Assembly: GCA_032173965.1 (NCBI GenBank)
Contig: JAVUNC010000004.1
Location: 60,365,501 to 60,429,500, forward strand
Direction of reading: 5' to 3'
Source: Sitta carolinensis
Lineage: Eukaryota > Chordata > Aves > Passeriformes > Sittidae
Length of the DNA stretch: 64,000 nucleotides
Positions 52,201 to 64,000 of this stretch are shown in pieces. The notes below the pieces were generated by a model that worked only from the letters and a program-made list of their open reading frames with translations, did not search any database and was not told the origin of the DNA. Position numbers and translations under genes: made by a program. Each line of letters starts with the position of its first letter. Positions within the stretch are counted from its first letter, which is position 1.

Positions 52201-54625
52201 GGGAACAGTGAAGTAACTGAGCTTTTCTCTGATTTTCATGGCTGGTTTGCCTTAGGGAGAGAGTTCACATTCCACTTGAAAAGCTGTCTATTTGATGTCT
52301 GTATAAACACTGGCAAAAAAGGTATTATTTCAGTGGGGATCATGTCACATACAGGTGCTAACAAGTTGCGTAATTGAAATGTTAGAAGAAAAGAATTTAA
52401 AATTTATAGTCACAGTGGATGTAACAAAGACCTTTTCTTTGTTTCACCTTCATGTGACAATATTTAGGTGTTTTGGCAACCTTACAAAAATAGACAGATG
52501 TTCAATTGAAGAAATAAATTATACTTTCAAAGAAGGATAGCATTAACACCCTGTGTTTGTTAATCTCCCCTACCTGAAATCCTGTTTCAGTTTACATTAG
52601 AATTAGCGGTTGTAATAGTTACTGGACAAAATTGCATATTAGTTGGGAAAAGGCTTGAAAATACAAATGAAACAGTAGAAAAGGAAATTTGAATATGACA
52701 GAAAATTAAAACTGAGTGGGAATGTTGAATAAAATATTTTTAAGAAACTGTAAAGCCTGGGAATTTCTTTGTTCATTTTACATTCAGATCTGGTTTATGC
52801 ATTAACAGTCAAAATATTTGGTTACTGTACGGCATATAACTTTTTTTGTTGTTGTGTTTGCTACAGACTCTTCTGTGATACCCTCAAATTTAAACCATTA
52901 ACAGGGATGATTTTCATCCTTAATTTTTAATTTTTGAAGTAACATTTCTTTGATAACTTTCATTGTATTTTTCTGTGATAGATATTTCTTGATGTAGCTG
53001 ACTTAAGAGAAAATAAGCTGGAGTGTGTTTTCTCTTATTGACTCAGGTGATTTAAATCACAGAACCATACGTAGAAGTAATTTTTGGTGAATTATAGAAG
53101 TGTTTAGGAAGAGAATATGAAATTAATAATTTCAGTCAGTGGCCATTCCCAAGAGGAAAGTGCCCCTTGGTGATGTGTTTGTGGAAGTACAGAGAAAAGT
53201 ATAATGTGATAAAGCCACTGATTTTCAATTTGAACATGCTTATCTAGGTTTGATAAGAATTTAACATAGAAGTCTATAAAAAGCATTTAATGTCTTCCAA
53301 AAAAAGGTAATACTCAGGCAAAAGTGTTACATTACTCAAACAGTGCAGTCTTCTCACACATCCCTGAAGGTAGTTAAATGCTCTGACATTTCTAAGCTCT
53401 GGTTCAGAAGCAAAACTTCATTGTAGGGTATTATAATGGAGGGTATTTCTCAAACTTTTCATGCCTAGACTTCTGTGACTTGCACCGAAATCTCACTTCC
53501 AAGGCAAAATAGTAAAAGGCTGTTCCTAGCTGTTTCAATTATATTGCTAATCCAAATATTTGTAGTCATGCTCTCTGTGTAGATGAAGCACTGTGTGCTT
53601 TACTTTCTTTCTATGAAATAAATTATTTGCCTCAAGCTGGTCTTTGCAAGTTGATATATTTAAACTGACCCATTTTTAGATACGGAGATCTGGCACTGCT
53701 TTGGAATCATGAGTGCAAATTAGTAGTTGGTTTGTTTTTTTTTTTAATCAGTGGTAGCCTGCAGTATGCCAGTCTGCCTCTCCACTGAGTGCTTGGTGTG
53801 GGATAAGAGAATTCACAGGAGACTGTGAGGAGGCAGCAGGAGGAAACAAAGGATGCCATTTCAGGTAAAACTCCTCCAGCACTTGGGGAGACCCGTGGCT
53901 GTGAAGTTACTGCAAACAAGCCTCCTGAGTCTTTTTGTGATCAAGTTGCTGAATTGCTCAGCTCTGCTCCTTTTGAGGGAGAGAAGTTTAAGCTCTGTTG
54001 GTTTTATCCTTGCTTTATGTTTCCAGTTGCTTTATTTATAACAATATGATATATACTTTTGATATGTAGGGTGGGTAGGATTATCAGTCCTCCATTTTTA
54101 TAAGTGAAGAAGCCGTAAGAAGTGCTGTATCTGCTTTTCAATGAATATTCAAAGGCTTTTATTGTAGTGGCTTTCACTGAGAAGTTAAGATGTAAATTTT
54201 TCTTTTCCTGTATTTTAGATGAAAGTTCATTTGTGTGTTCTATACAAAAGATTTGTGACATGGAGAACTGCAGAGGAAAAAAAAAACTTAATAATCCAGA
54301 GTAAATGAGCATCTGTGTGGTGTTTAGATATCTGCCAGGTTAAATCATGACTGAGTCCACTATTCCTAAGATTATGAGTTTGGGTGGGATTTCTGCATAG
54401 CAGCTGAGTGGATCTAGAAATCACAGTAGAACTTCATCCTGCCTTCTGTGTGTTCCTCCCTGTTCTCTAGTACTCATTAATTGCACAGTGAATTAAATTG
54501 TTTAGGAAATTGATCAGACAGAAAATGAATATTTTTGTGAGTTCTTTGAGTTTGGTGGTTTTGGTGTTTGGGTATTTTTTCGGAAAAGGGAACAGATGAA
54601 GAACAATTCTTCTGTTTTAATTCAG

Positions 54626-54654
54626 TGTTAGCGAGCTCATTTGTGCTCTACAGG
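54626..54654 (+). other. Exon-like 29-nt micro-exon candidate
   Basis: A strong-looking acceptor (ATTCTTCTGTTTTAATTCAG) precedes, and a full donor (GG|GTAAGT at 54655) follows. If spliced from ZDHHC14 exon 1 it would be open but, being 29 nt, would shift the frame into exon 2, acting as a poison exon. It could be a chance pairing. Confidence 0.22.
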
Positions 54655-57600
54655 GTAAGTGACAGTGGAGTGTGGCCAGAGGTAGGGATTGCATTGACAG
54701 GCCTTTGCCCTTTAGCAAGAGCTAGGCTTTACATCAAGCCTTTAGACCTTATAGATTGGGCAGGGTGAAAACAAACTATGGCTCATGGAAAGCTCGGACT
54801 GCAGTAACTAACAGCAGCTTAATTGTGTGTGCTTCAGTTTCCAGAGGATCCTGTGAGAAATCATCTTGAAGCTCACACTCCTTTAGGGACTTAGTTGTGG
54901 CGTAAGGCATTTCCGCTTGTTTTGTCCCCGTGTTCAGTTCATTAGTACTTGGGATTAACCTGATGGTTTAGTTATAAAATCACATAACAGGAAATAATAA
55001 GAAATAATAAGGAAGCATTATGAAGCACAACAGGAAAAGAAGTGTTCTATATGGGCTGTTTGAAAGAAATTACGAACTTAGGTATTTAGTGGAATTCATT
55101 GATTGGTAGTCTTATGCTATGAAAACAAAACCTTGCACTGTATGCAAAACTGGAAAAATTAAATACAAATATTTTTAGTTTTTCAAGTAATTAATTAGTC
55201 GAGGAAGGGAAATAGCAATAAGGCAAGACTTTGGTTTGCTGCCTGTTTGGAAGCTATGCCTTTTCTAAGTTTGTCTTTTGAGGATATGTTACGCTTTCGT
55301 TGACTTTCATAAGAGTCAGGCACTCAATGTATCTACCAGTTTGGTTGATACTCCCCATTTTCTGCCTTCCTTGCTTGGAAATTTCTGGCCAACAGTTGAT
55401 GGAATCAAAATTTTTAAAATAGTGTTTTGTAAAACAAGGATGTTCCTTATCTCTAGAACAAAGTAGAATATAATTGCCCTTGAAGGAGCTTCAGTAACCA
55501 CATGTGTTTTGCAGACAGGTTTGTTTTTCATTATGCATTTTATTTATTCCAGCTTTGAAGTTTGACAGTGGATCATTAGAATTAATTCATGTAGCAATAA
55601 AAATTGGGAGGTCACGCAAGGCTGTTACCTTGATTATTTTGTATCTGCTGTGTTAAACTCTAAAGATCTTTAGTTGTAAGAGATAGTTTGTGGTTATCTT
55701 CTACAATTTCATGATCAACAGCATTTACTTTGCTGTAGTCTGGTTTTCAGGCCTGGAGTTTCTGAGTTTCTAAAGCACCATTTTCCCTGATATTTTGGGT
55801 TGCTGAAACTACTTTCCCAGGCAAAAGAACAAAACATCAGGATTGTTTTTGTAATGATATTCGTGTTTGGAATTCTTTCTGTGGGAGGGATTTCCTTTGA
55901 TGTCCCTCTGGTTCGACCAGTGTGGGTGAAGGGGTTGTCTCTCATTCACCAGTCACAGTGGTCTGTCAAAAATGTATATAAGTGAATGAGTTTTTGAAAT
56001 AAATGGAGTCACATTCATTTCTTCAAGAGCTTTGGAGAAATTCCACGAGGAGTTTTGTGTCATGTGTTATTCACCAGAGCGACACTTTGCTTCCTCAAAA
56101 CCCCTGTTCTGAATGGAAGCAGTGTAAATCTTATTTCAGTGGTAATGCATTGCAGTTTAATGGAGTCAGTGCTGCAAGGAGTTCCATTGAATGCTTGCAG
56201 GTTTGAGCCAGAGGAGGCAGGCCCTTGCAGTCTCTCATTCTTAGTAATTGCTCCTGGGTTTGAATGGCTTTAAAGACCAAACTGCATCCAATTTCTACAT
56301 GAAACTTTGAAGACCAGTTGAGCTTCTGCTGTTCAGGGTAACATTAAGCTAATTTTATTTTGTAATAGCTTGGAGGGAACCTATAAAGCACTTACCTTAT
56401 TAGGTTTAAGGGTCATGCTGGTTCATTAATCTGTGTGATTTCATCATATTAATCTTCTTTGTTTTAAGTAATCGTTTCTGCATGCTGGTAGAGAGGCTAG
56501 GATACTTAGTTACACACTAGAATTACTATTAGTTTATACATGCTTCCACTTAAAAATTATTTTCAATTAGAATTAATTTTAAATGGAGTTAGCCCCAAGA
56601 AATATAGCAAATATAGAAAAAATAAGATGTATCTAATTCTTTAAAATAGAAAATAAACTGGTAAAGCATTTAAGCAAGGTTAAATGGTATATTTAAATGC
56701 CTCTCATCTGAATCCATTCAATAAATATGCCTTTCTGATAAGGGCATAATATTTTAGATCATTAAGATGATGAGGAGGTAGTATTCTTGCTGTTGCTTCT
56801 GTTCCTGTTGTCATTCTGCCTTTTGTTTGAGATCTGTTCTGTTTTCTGTAGTCTTCACATGCTTGCAAATTCCAGATTTCCTGAATTTGAAATGGAACAA
56901 ATTGCCAGGAGAGAGATTTCTGTGGTTGCATTTTATCAAATAAGTTTTTGAAACTGTTCTACCGTTGTAAAATGAGGGAGTGTATGACTTAGAATGTTCA
57001 AAACAAATAATGATAATGAAAGAAACTAATTTTTTTAAAGTATATTTCCAATCCTATTGAAATAAGTTTGCGTGTTCCTTAATATCCCTTAAAACAATTC
57101 AATAGGTACTTCAAAGGCTGTACAAAAGAATGAGGCAGATGTAGGAAACTAATGCGAAACTTCCTTAGCTAATCTTGTTAGGAATTAATCTATACTCAAA
57201 TTAAACCACCTTTTTTGTGTGCCAGCAGCATGCTTCTGAAAAAAAACACAAGTAAAAAGAAGGAAACCTCCAAACCCCACAAAAGTGAAATTATTTCACT
57301 CTGATCATTCTCTTTGCCTTGTTTATCTTTATAAATTCTCTATCAGGCATCAGCTTCCAGGGTTTTTGCTGTGCCCTCACGTTTTGCCTGTGTTGCTCTT
57401 CATGCATGTCCTTGGCTGCTTTCTTTGCACTGGCAACTTATCATTAGAAAAATAAGTTATAAACTATTTTTGTTCTTCTAGCCCAGAGTCTTGCTGTGCC
57501 TTTAATCTGTCTATATATGGATGTTCTGTTGCCATCTCTAAATTGGAAGAGGTCAAGGTTAGAACATGGTTTCACAAGAGGCTGTGGTCTGAATGAAAAC

Positions 57601-58402
57601 CTTACTGACAGCTGCTGAAACTGAGGTCTTCTCCCACTGTCCAAATTTCCCTCTCCCTGTAGTTTCATGTGTGCTTCTTTCTCCCTTGCTTTGTGCCAAT
57701 ATCCTTTTCAAGTGCATGTTTGGTTTGTTAGAGAGACAGAAAGAGAAGTCAACAAAATGGTGTCATTTTCATACATTTTAGTAAACTAGCGTCACTCACA
57801 AAAGAACCTGATGAAGATTTGTGTTGGCATAAGGGCAGAAGTTTGGGACAGTGGCTTGGAGCAATGATGCAGTGGAGTTGAAATGAAGGGTGAGCTGAGA
57901 GGAGCCATAAATGAGAGTGGAAGGAGAAACAACTCCCTTGGGCTAGTTTCAAGAAAGCAGCCCAGACTTGTTCAGATGTTAACTTGTAACATGTGGAACT
58001 GAAGGCAGGGTGCACAGTGCCAGCCTTCTCTCTTCTGTTGGACATCACCTGCATGCCAATAGCCACCGGTGTCTTAAACAGGCAGTATGTGCAGAAACAG
58101 AAACTAAGTTGATAATATAGGAAAAGGAACAATAATTTTATTTCTTTGTTACTTCACTCAACTATATTTATATTTTTCTTAGAGCATATATATTTTATAT
58201 CTGCTACCAAGAGTTTTGTATTGATAAGGAGCTTGACATAGAGTATCCTCTTAACAGTCTTGTAAGCCAAGCTTGTAGGGTTTTTTAAATAATGTAATTA
58301 AGTATGATGGCTATTTCATCTTTGCATAAAATTTGTACTTTCATTGTTTTCTGCCTGTCACCTGAGCAAATATTAATTTAAATCTTCAATGTAATAAAAC
58401 CC

Positions 58403-58424
58403 TCTTTTTTTTTTTTTTTTTTTA
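58403..58424 (+). repeat. Intronic T tract
   Basis: About 20 consecutive T within CTCTTTTT...TTTAAG. A simple homopolymer with no other feature attached. Confidence 0.85.
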
Positions 58425-61400
58425 AGTATAGGCTCAGCCTCTATCCAGATACCTGTACTGGATAGATTTATCATATACTGAGTCTCCCCATCAGCGAATA
58501 ACTGTCCGTGAACCTTTCAGGAAAGCCTTCATCTTTCCAGGAAAGGCCTCCAGGAGATTTCTTTTCTTTTCTTCCCTTTTCTAATGACAATGCTTGAGAG
58601 TTGTAGGACTCTTGACTGTGCGTGCTCCCCAGCACAGTTTCTCTGTGTATTTTTCCCCTGATCTCGATAGCCACAGGGAGCATGGCTACACACTTACAAG
58701 GGCTGCTGGGTGGTAAGAGTTGCTTCTGTACTTCTCCTGCATCCTTTGTTCACAGGGGTATGCTTGATAAATATCTCTTCTGTGCCAGAGTGTTTTTATT
58801 TTTATCGAGCTGTGACAGACTAGTCTTCCACCAGATTTTATTTCCCTCCTACACTCATGCAAGCTTTCACATGATGCTTCAAAAAAGCAGCTGAGAAGCC
58901 AAACAAAAAGCAGGGCTAAAAGCATCAAAGTTATCAATTAATACAAAAGTTCATGTTATGTTACAGTTCGCAGTACCTGGATCCAAATATTTTTGCCTGA
59001 AAAAGCTGTTTTCACAGTAACGGTTTTTAATGGGGTCTGTGGTCTAGTAATATTTTCTGAAGATGTGTTTTCTGGGATAGACCTAGTCAGTACTTGCTGT
59101 CCTTACAGATGCTGATTAAAAACAACTGCTTTACCCTGTGTAGGATGTAAACTGAGGACGCCAGTTCACATCTAGTAGTACCAAGTGCCAATTGGAAAAG
59201 GTTTGTCAGTGCTTGCTCTGCAGTAGGACTGAGATTTGTCCTGGAGCTCTCTGCTATTTATCGAAGTGTTACTGGCAGTGGGCAGGAATCTGCACAGGGA
59301 GTCCCTCTGCAGGGAAAAATTCTGAAATTTGCTGTCAGGAAATACCCACTAATGTTTGCTTTTAGAACTCGCTGAAAATAACCCCAAAAAAGATACTTCT
59401 TGTAATATCTGAGGAAAGCTGCTGCCTGAAGGGATACATCCTCAATTAAATTAATTAAGGCATCTGAGCAAACATGAGCGATAATCTTTTTCTGTCTTCA
59501 GTATTTGACAATTCTAACAGTAGTACCACCAGAAGTGTTTAAAATAATATTGACTTAACGTAGCAGTACAAATACATTTGATATATAAGCATGGAAATAT
59601 AAAATGTATAAATATACAAGTATATTTCTACAGATTTATTCACAATTTTGAGCTAAGAACCATGTTTTTAATTCAAAGTCACATTTAATGGATTTTTTAA
59701 TAACTCAGGAGAAGATTTTTCCCTCTTTTTTAAAAACAAATGTGAAGAGAAAAGGGTCTAACAGTATCTGCACGATTTTGTTTGGTTTGTTGGGCTTTTT
59801 TAAATTAGCTCACAAGTATTTGAAAAATCAATGAGATGTTTTTAAAGGATGGATGTCATTGAGCTCTCTGTGAGCCCATGTAATATTATATGGTCTGTAG
59901 ATATATCAGACTCTATTAAATGGTCCTGCCCAGACTTCTTGTCTGAATCTCTGTAAGGAGCTGCAAGGACTGGTTTCTCAGCTCAAAATAATTTTTTAAT
60001 TGATGAAATATTACTTGGTTATTATTCCCAAAGATGCCATCTTCAGACTTTTCTGCATTATTGCTGAATTAATTCCAAGTCAAAGGTGGAATGTTGTTAA
60101 ACCTTGAAAACAACTTTAGGCAAAGCAGATTACCTCACACTTGCTTATTGTGAAGATTGTACAGGGCTTTGAGAATGGGGATTTTTTCACTGTAGGTGGA
60201 CTTGGTTCAGCAAGGCAGAGACAGATTTTTTTAATGCTGTTTTACGATACTAAAAACATCACTTTTCAGCAATGTTGGGCTATAGTAGTATTTCAGCACA
60301 TCAGTTTGTTCTTTCTACCAATTTTGTCTTGGTGGCCCTTAGTTTCCGTCCTCTGAGTATCAGTGAGCATTTGTGTTTGTAATGCCATTGCTGGTTTTGT
60401 GTTGGCAAGTGTCAAAATTGTACTGTGCCTACTGTGCTACCCTGAGATTAGCTCATGTTACCTTTTGCACACATACAGCTCTTGTTTGCTGAACAAACTT
60501 CAGCACAGTTGCAATTTCTTGGGCTCGTATAATGAATAATGCAATAGAAGAATGAGAGAACTGTGCTATATTTAGTGTTCATTAATGTACACGCTCCCTC
60601 TAATCCCTTTAAAAATACGTTCTTGCAGCCTATTTGTACTCTTCTCTGAGCACATTACAGTAGTTTGGATTTCAGTAGTCCTTTGTGGCAAGAAATAAAT
60701 TGAGCAGTAGGACATTGATGTGGTATGAAAGCTGCTCTTTGGCTGTTCGTTCTGACTGGCATCTCCTGACATGAGGGGAGCAAGACTTATAGCTGCCAAG
60801 GCTTACATCTTGCTGCTGCTTCCTTTAGCTAGCACTCATTTCATAAATCTTGGTTTTTGAAGATTTTCCTAAAAGCATACATGTGAAGGATGTTGCCTAG
60901 TATTTCAACAGTCTGTTTGTCATGTGAAACCACAGTATCTCTTGGTCCTTGTCTTTTTTTAATATCCAGTCATCTTTTTAATCTTTCATAACTTGTTGCA
61001 CCTGTAATAATGCATTCATGTGGGGAGAAATGATTTTCACTCATTATGCTATGCACTCTGTAATGCATATGGACTCACTTGCATCTCTGAAATCCTCTAG
61101 GTTTGGTGAAACAGCCATGTATTTTTAACAGGATTATGCAGGGAGATAAATGCTTTGTACGTGGCAGCTGCTATGAAAAGTGTTTCCATTCTCTCCCCAT
61201 CCTGTCGGCAGAAGTGATGGACAGTGGAGCTGACATTTGTCATCGCTTGCTCAGAGTTAACATTCCAGTGAGGTTAACTGGCTTGCAGTGCAAAAGCTTG
61301 CACGTCTGAATCATCATTTAAGCAGTCAATAGAAATAGGGAAGACAATGTTAAGTAAACTTGATTGATACCTAGAAACTTTAATGAAGCCCTAAGGCCTA

Positions 61401-62450
61401 GAACTTGATTTTTGCCTTCTGTTTTTAGGCTTATTTTATGACTTCTTACGCAGACATCAGAAGTATGATTTTCTACCCATACCTACTTAATGTAAGAGTT
61501 ATGAAGAGAATCTTCAGCCTGTGTGTTTTCTAAGATGGTGCTGCAGTGCTTCTGTAATGTCTTAAGTGTTCACACCCCTTCTTTTCACAGAGCTGCAAAC
61601 AGATATTTATATTTGTGTATTGGTTGGATTCTGGTGTTTCTATCTGTTTTGATTTAATCATATGTGAAGCACAGAGGAGATTTGCAAAAACTGTAATCCA
61701 GTCTTAAGCCAAGCATGTATATTGTGAATCTGGTAAACATAAAGCCATTTTTTCCCTGGTCAAAGGTTCTTGATGTTGCCATAGACATGCCCCTGGATTG
61801 TTTTCTCCCAGGTGTGTTGAATTCTCATTTGCATTCTTCTTATCTTGTAAATGAGTGAACAAGTTTACTAAGTTATAAGAAATGGGCTAAGAAAGAAAAT
61901 CAATAGAGGTGTAACAATATTGATATACACCAAGACTGTTAAAGGAATGTGTTGCATGTTGTTGAGCACCACCTTTCTGGTGGACGATAAATCCTTTTTA
62001 TAGACTTAATTATGTATTTCAGTGTGGCTTATTTCATCATGTTATGGGTTTCTTCAGGTTATTTCCCCTTTCCTCTCTCTTCCCAATTTACTTTTATGTA
62101 ACTGGGCAGCGGGTGAAGAAATATATAAGCTTATTATCCTGTGATAAAAATATTTTATCTCCTTATGTAAATGATTGTTGCATATTAGTGAGGTCATTAT
62201 TATGCTACTTGTGCCTTTATTATATTGAACTTACTATGCAAAATTCCAGTAGTGTCATGAATACATAAGCAGAAATTTTGGCTTCAATAAACCTTCCAAG
62301 GCAAGTAATTTGGATATTCTATAAGATTCAGAAAATAGCAAGAAGTAGTAAGAGAAATGAATTCTTCATGTGCATTTATAGAGGTAGAGAGTTTTTGAGA
62401 GCAAGCTGCGTTCCGTGTTGTTGATTGTCAAATCTCTTTTCTTTTTCCAG

Positions 62451-62611
62451 TTGCCCATATTTGTCAGAGAAGATCACTCCTGCTATCCCTGCAATCGGTG
62501 GGATTCTTTTCTTTTTCGTGATGGGGACCCTGCTGCGCACTAGTTTCAGTGATCCTGGTGTCCTCCCCCGCGCAACACCAGATGAGGCAGCAGATCTAGA
62601 GAGACAAATAG
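62451..62611 (+). CDS. ZDHHC14: ZDHHC14 coding exon 2
   Basis: This 161-nt internal exon completes Asp84 and encodes residues 85-137 plus one base of codon 138. It begins C-P-Y-L-S-E-K-I-T-P. It then carries the second membrane helix (about 94-113, AIGGILFFFVMGTLL) and the conserved SDPGVLPRATPDEAADLERQ segment at 117-136. The D-P-G motif (118-120) is a hallmark of DHHC acyltransferases just after TM2. The acceptor is CTTTTTCCAG|TTG and the donor is ATAG|GTAACA, a weaker-than-consensus donor. The catalytic cysteine-rich DHHC domain, TM3-4 and C-terminal tail lie in downstream exons outside the window. Compared with mammalian ZDHHC14 as remembered, the luminal loop reads S-E-K where A-V-K is expected. 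Confidence 0.96.
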
Positions 62612-64000
62612 GTAACACTGAAGGTCTGTTGTCTCTTCGCTTTCCTGCCCAGGGTGCATGTACTGTGTGAAGGCAGTGTGCTGCTCTGCTCTTGGGAGGA
62701 GTTACTCCTACCTTGCCACAGTGATTGTTCTGGAACTGCAGTGTCTGATCACGTTGCAGTGTTTCCTGTGGAACGACGATTTATCAGTTCTTCACCAAGA
62801 AAGTAAACAAAGTCCTGGCCTTCTAGAGTGGTAGATATTGCTGTAAATACTTCTCAGAGAGTCTGGTAGAAATCTCCCTGTGGTACATAAGAGAATACTT
62901 TTTGAAGTGTTTTTGGCAAGAAAGCTGATATTGCAAAAGATCTGCAGTTGTGCATTTTTAAAACAGTGTATCCTCAGAGTTTAACTGAATTTAATTGTGT
63001 TCTTCATATTGCAAAAGAGTTAGATAAGTCTCTGTGTTAACATAGAGTAAAAATGTTACTTTAATTATGCTGGCTTTACTCAAAAAAGTGGAGAGCTAGA
63101 TTTTAGCCATTCTCACTTAGCAAGAGCACTGTTAACTAAATTCTGTAATTGGGACTTCTACAGGTATAAATATGCTGAATAGTTAAAATATGCCACCTGG
63201 ATAAGAAAACACAGGATGAATTTGCAAAGATGCTTCATAAATAGTGGGTTTGTGTGCTTAGTCAGCTACTCAACCTTACTAAACCCTGCTATATCTGCTT
63301 TGATATGCTAGCCAGTGGAAATCCCATTTTTCTGAAGCCATTTCAGAGAAATGCTCACTCGTGTAATTGCAAGCACTAGAAATACACTTGCAGCATCCTT
63401 GATGTTTAATAATATAGTGCACTCTTATGCTTTTTATGATATAAGTATTAAAATATTTGCTATTCGTCTGAATTTCAGAAGTGCATAAAAGTATGGACAA
63501 GTATAGTGAAGCATTCATTTAGCACCTTTTCCTAATGAGTGCTATGGTTTATTTTTATTGATCACCTTCAAGGAATTCTTTACCTAGAATAATGTACCAC
63601 CTTTATTCCAAAACACAGGCACAGGTTCAAGGAATTGCTTGTTTGCCCTGTGTTCTCAGATACATTGATCCATAAGTCAATGTCAGGAAATAGAGTATTT
63701 CAAATAAGCAGTTCATGGCAATAATTTTATGTTGTCATCTGTGAGAGTTTTGGCAAAATACAAAACTAAAAATACAAATTGAGTATCAGAGAGGGTATAG
63801 TCAGAATGTTTCTTTGTGCAACAATTTCAGAACTTGTGTTAACAAATTAAAATTCTTTTTAAATGGTACTGCATACTTGTTCACAGGTTGTGGCTGCTGA
63901 GCTGATCAAAGCCATTATCTTTTCTTCAGCTGTAGCAAAGGCAGTACTCTTCCAAGGAGGGCCAGTGGAGTATTGAAGTGAGGAATTACAGTGCCAGCAA
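62612..64000 (+). other. ZDHHC14: Start of ZDHHC14 intron 2 (partial)
   Basis: AT-rich DNA with dense stops follows the donor at 62612. No segment encoding the next expected part of ZDHHC14 (a linker followed by the cysteine-rich domain) was found, so exon 3 lies beyond the right edge. No repeats of note. Confidence 0.85.

Larger units (their letters stand above)
9822..62450 (+). other. ZDHHC14: ZDHHC14 intron 1 (52.6 kb)
   Basis: Bounded by donor GTAAGT at 9822 and acceptor CTTTTTCCAG ending at 62450. The flanking coding phases match, giving F-A-F-D-C-P-Y-L across the junction. Most of it is plain AT-rich DNA with frequent stops on both strands. Supported contents are short simple repeats, a few diverged CR1 fragments, a weak SINE-like patch, one large minisatellite at 42495-43446, and a few exon-like or recursive-splice-like signals listed separately. 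I see no nested protein-coding gene, tRNA, rRNA or recognisable snoRNA. Cis-regulatory elements cannot be recognised without alignment. Confidence 0.93.

Overview
The window is vertebrate genomic DNA, most likely from a bird. All clearly recognisable interspersed repeats are CR1-type LINE fragments with the avian/reptilian 3' end, no Alu/L1-like mammalian repeats were seen, and repeat density is very low. It carries the 5' part of one protein-coding gene on the + strand, ZDHHC14, a DHHC-family protein S-acyltransferase. The two coding exons in view are recognised from their protein sequence: exon 1 (coding 9571-9821) and exon 2 (62451-62611). Their reading phases fit each other (exon 1 leaves 2 nt, exon 2 completes an Asp codon). 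Between them lies a 52.6 kb first intron. The catalytic DHHC cysteine-rich domain lies in later exons beyond the right edge.

Layout. 1-5822: AT-rich upstream intergenic DNA with no credible gene, a 43-T tract followed by a CpG-rich block (1457-1985), and a perfect 36-bp tandem duplication. 5823-7138: two 5'-truncated CR1 elements arranged head to head. 7155-8870: a strong CpG island, the likely promoter, with a cluster of ACTACAA-type ZNF143/THAP11-like sites. 8885-9570: a CpG-poor, T-tract-rich leader with several upstream ORFs. 9571-9821: first coding exon. 9822-62450: intron 1, with few repeats and one striking minisatellite at 42495-43446 (about 32 copies of a 29-31 bp unit). 62451-62611: second coding exon. 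62612-64000: start of intron 2.

I found no previously undescribed multi-gene system. The most interesting signals are regulatory or RNA-level. First, every minisatellite unit places a pyrimidine tract and AG directly before GT, so the array looks like serial dual acceptor/donor (recursive-splice-like) sites, and one copy carries a full GTGAGT donor. Second, three dispersed AG|GTAAG sites and some exon-like segments lie in the same intron. Third, there is a cluster of three ZNF143/THAP11-like motifs in the CpG island. Fourth, the leader has several uORFs and long T tracts. All are inferences from sequence alone; RNA-seq and cross-species alignment would decide them.
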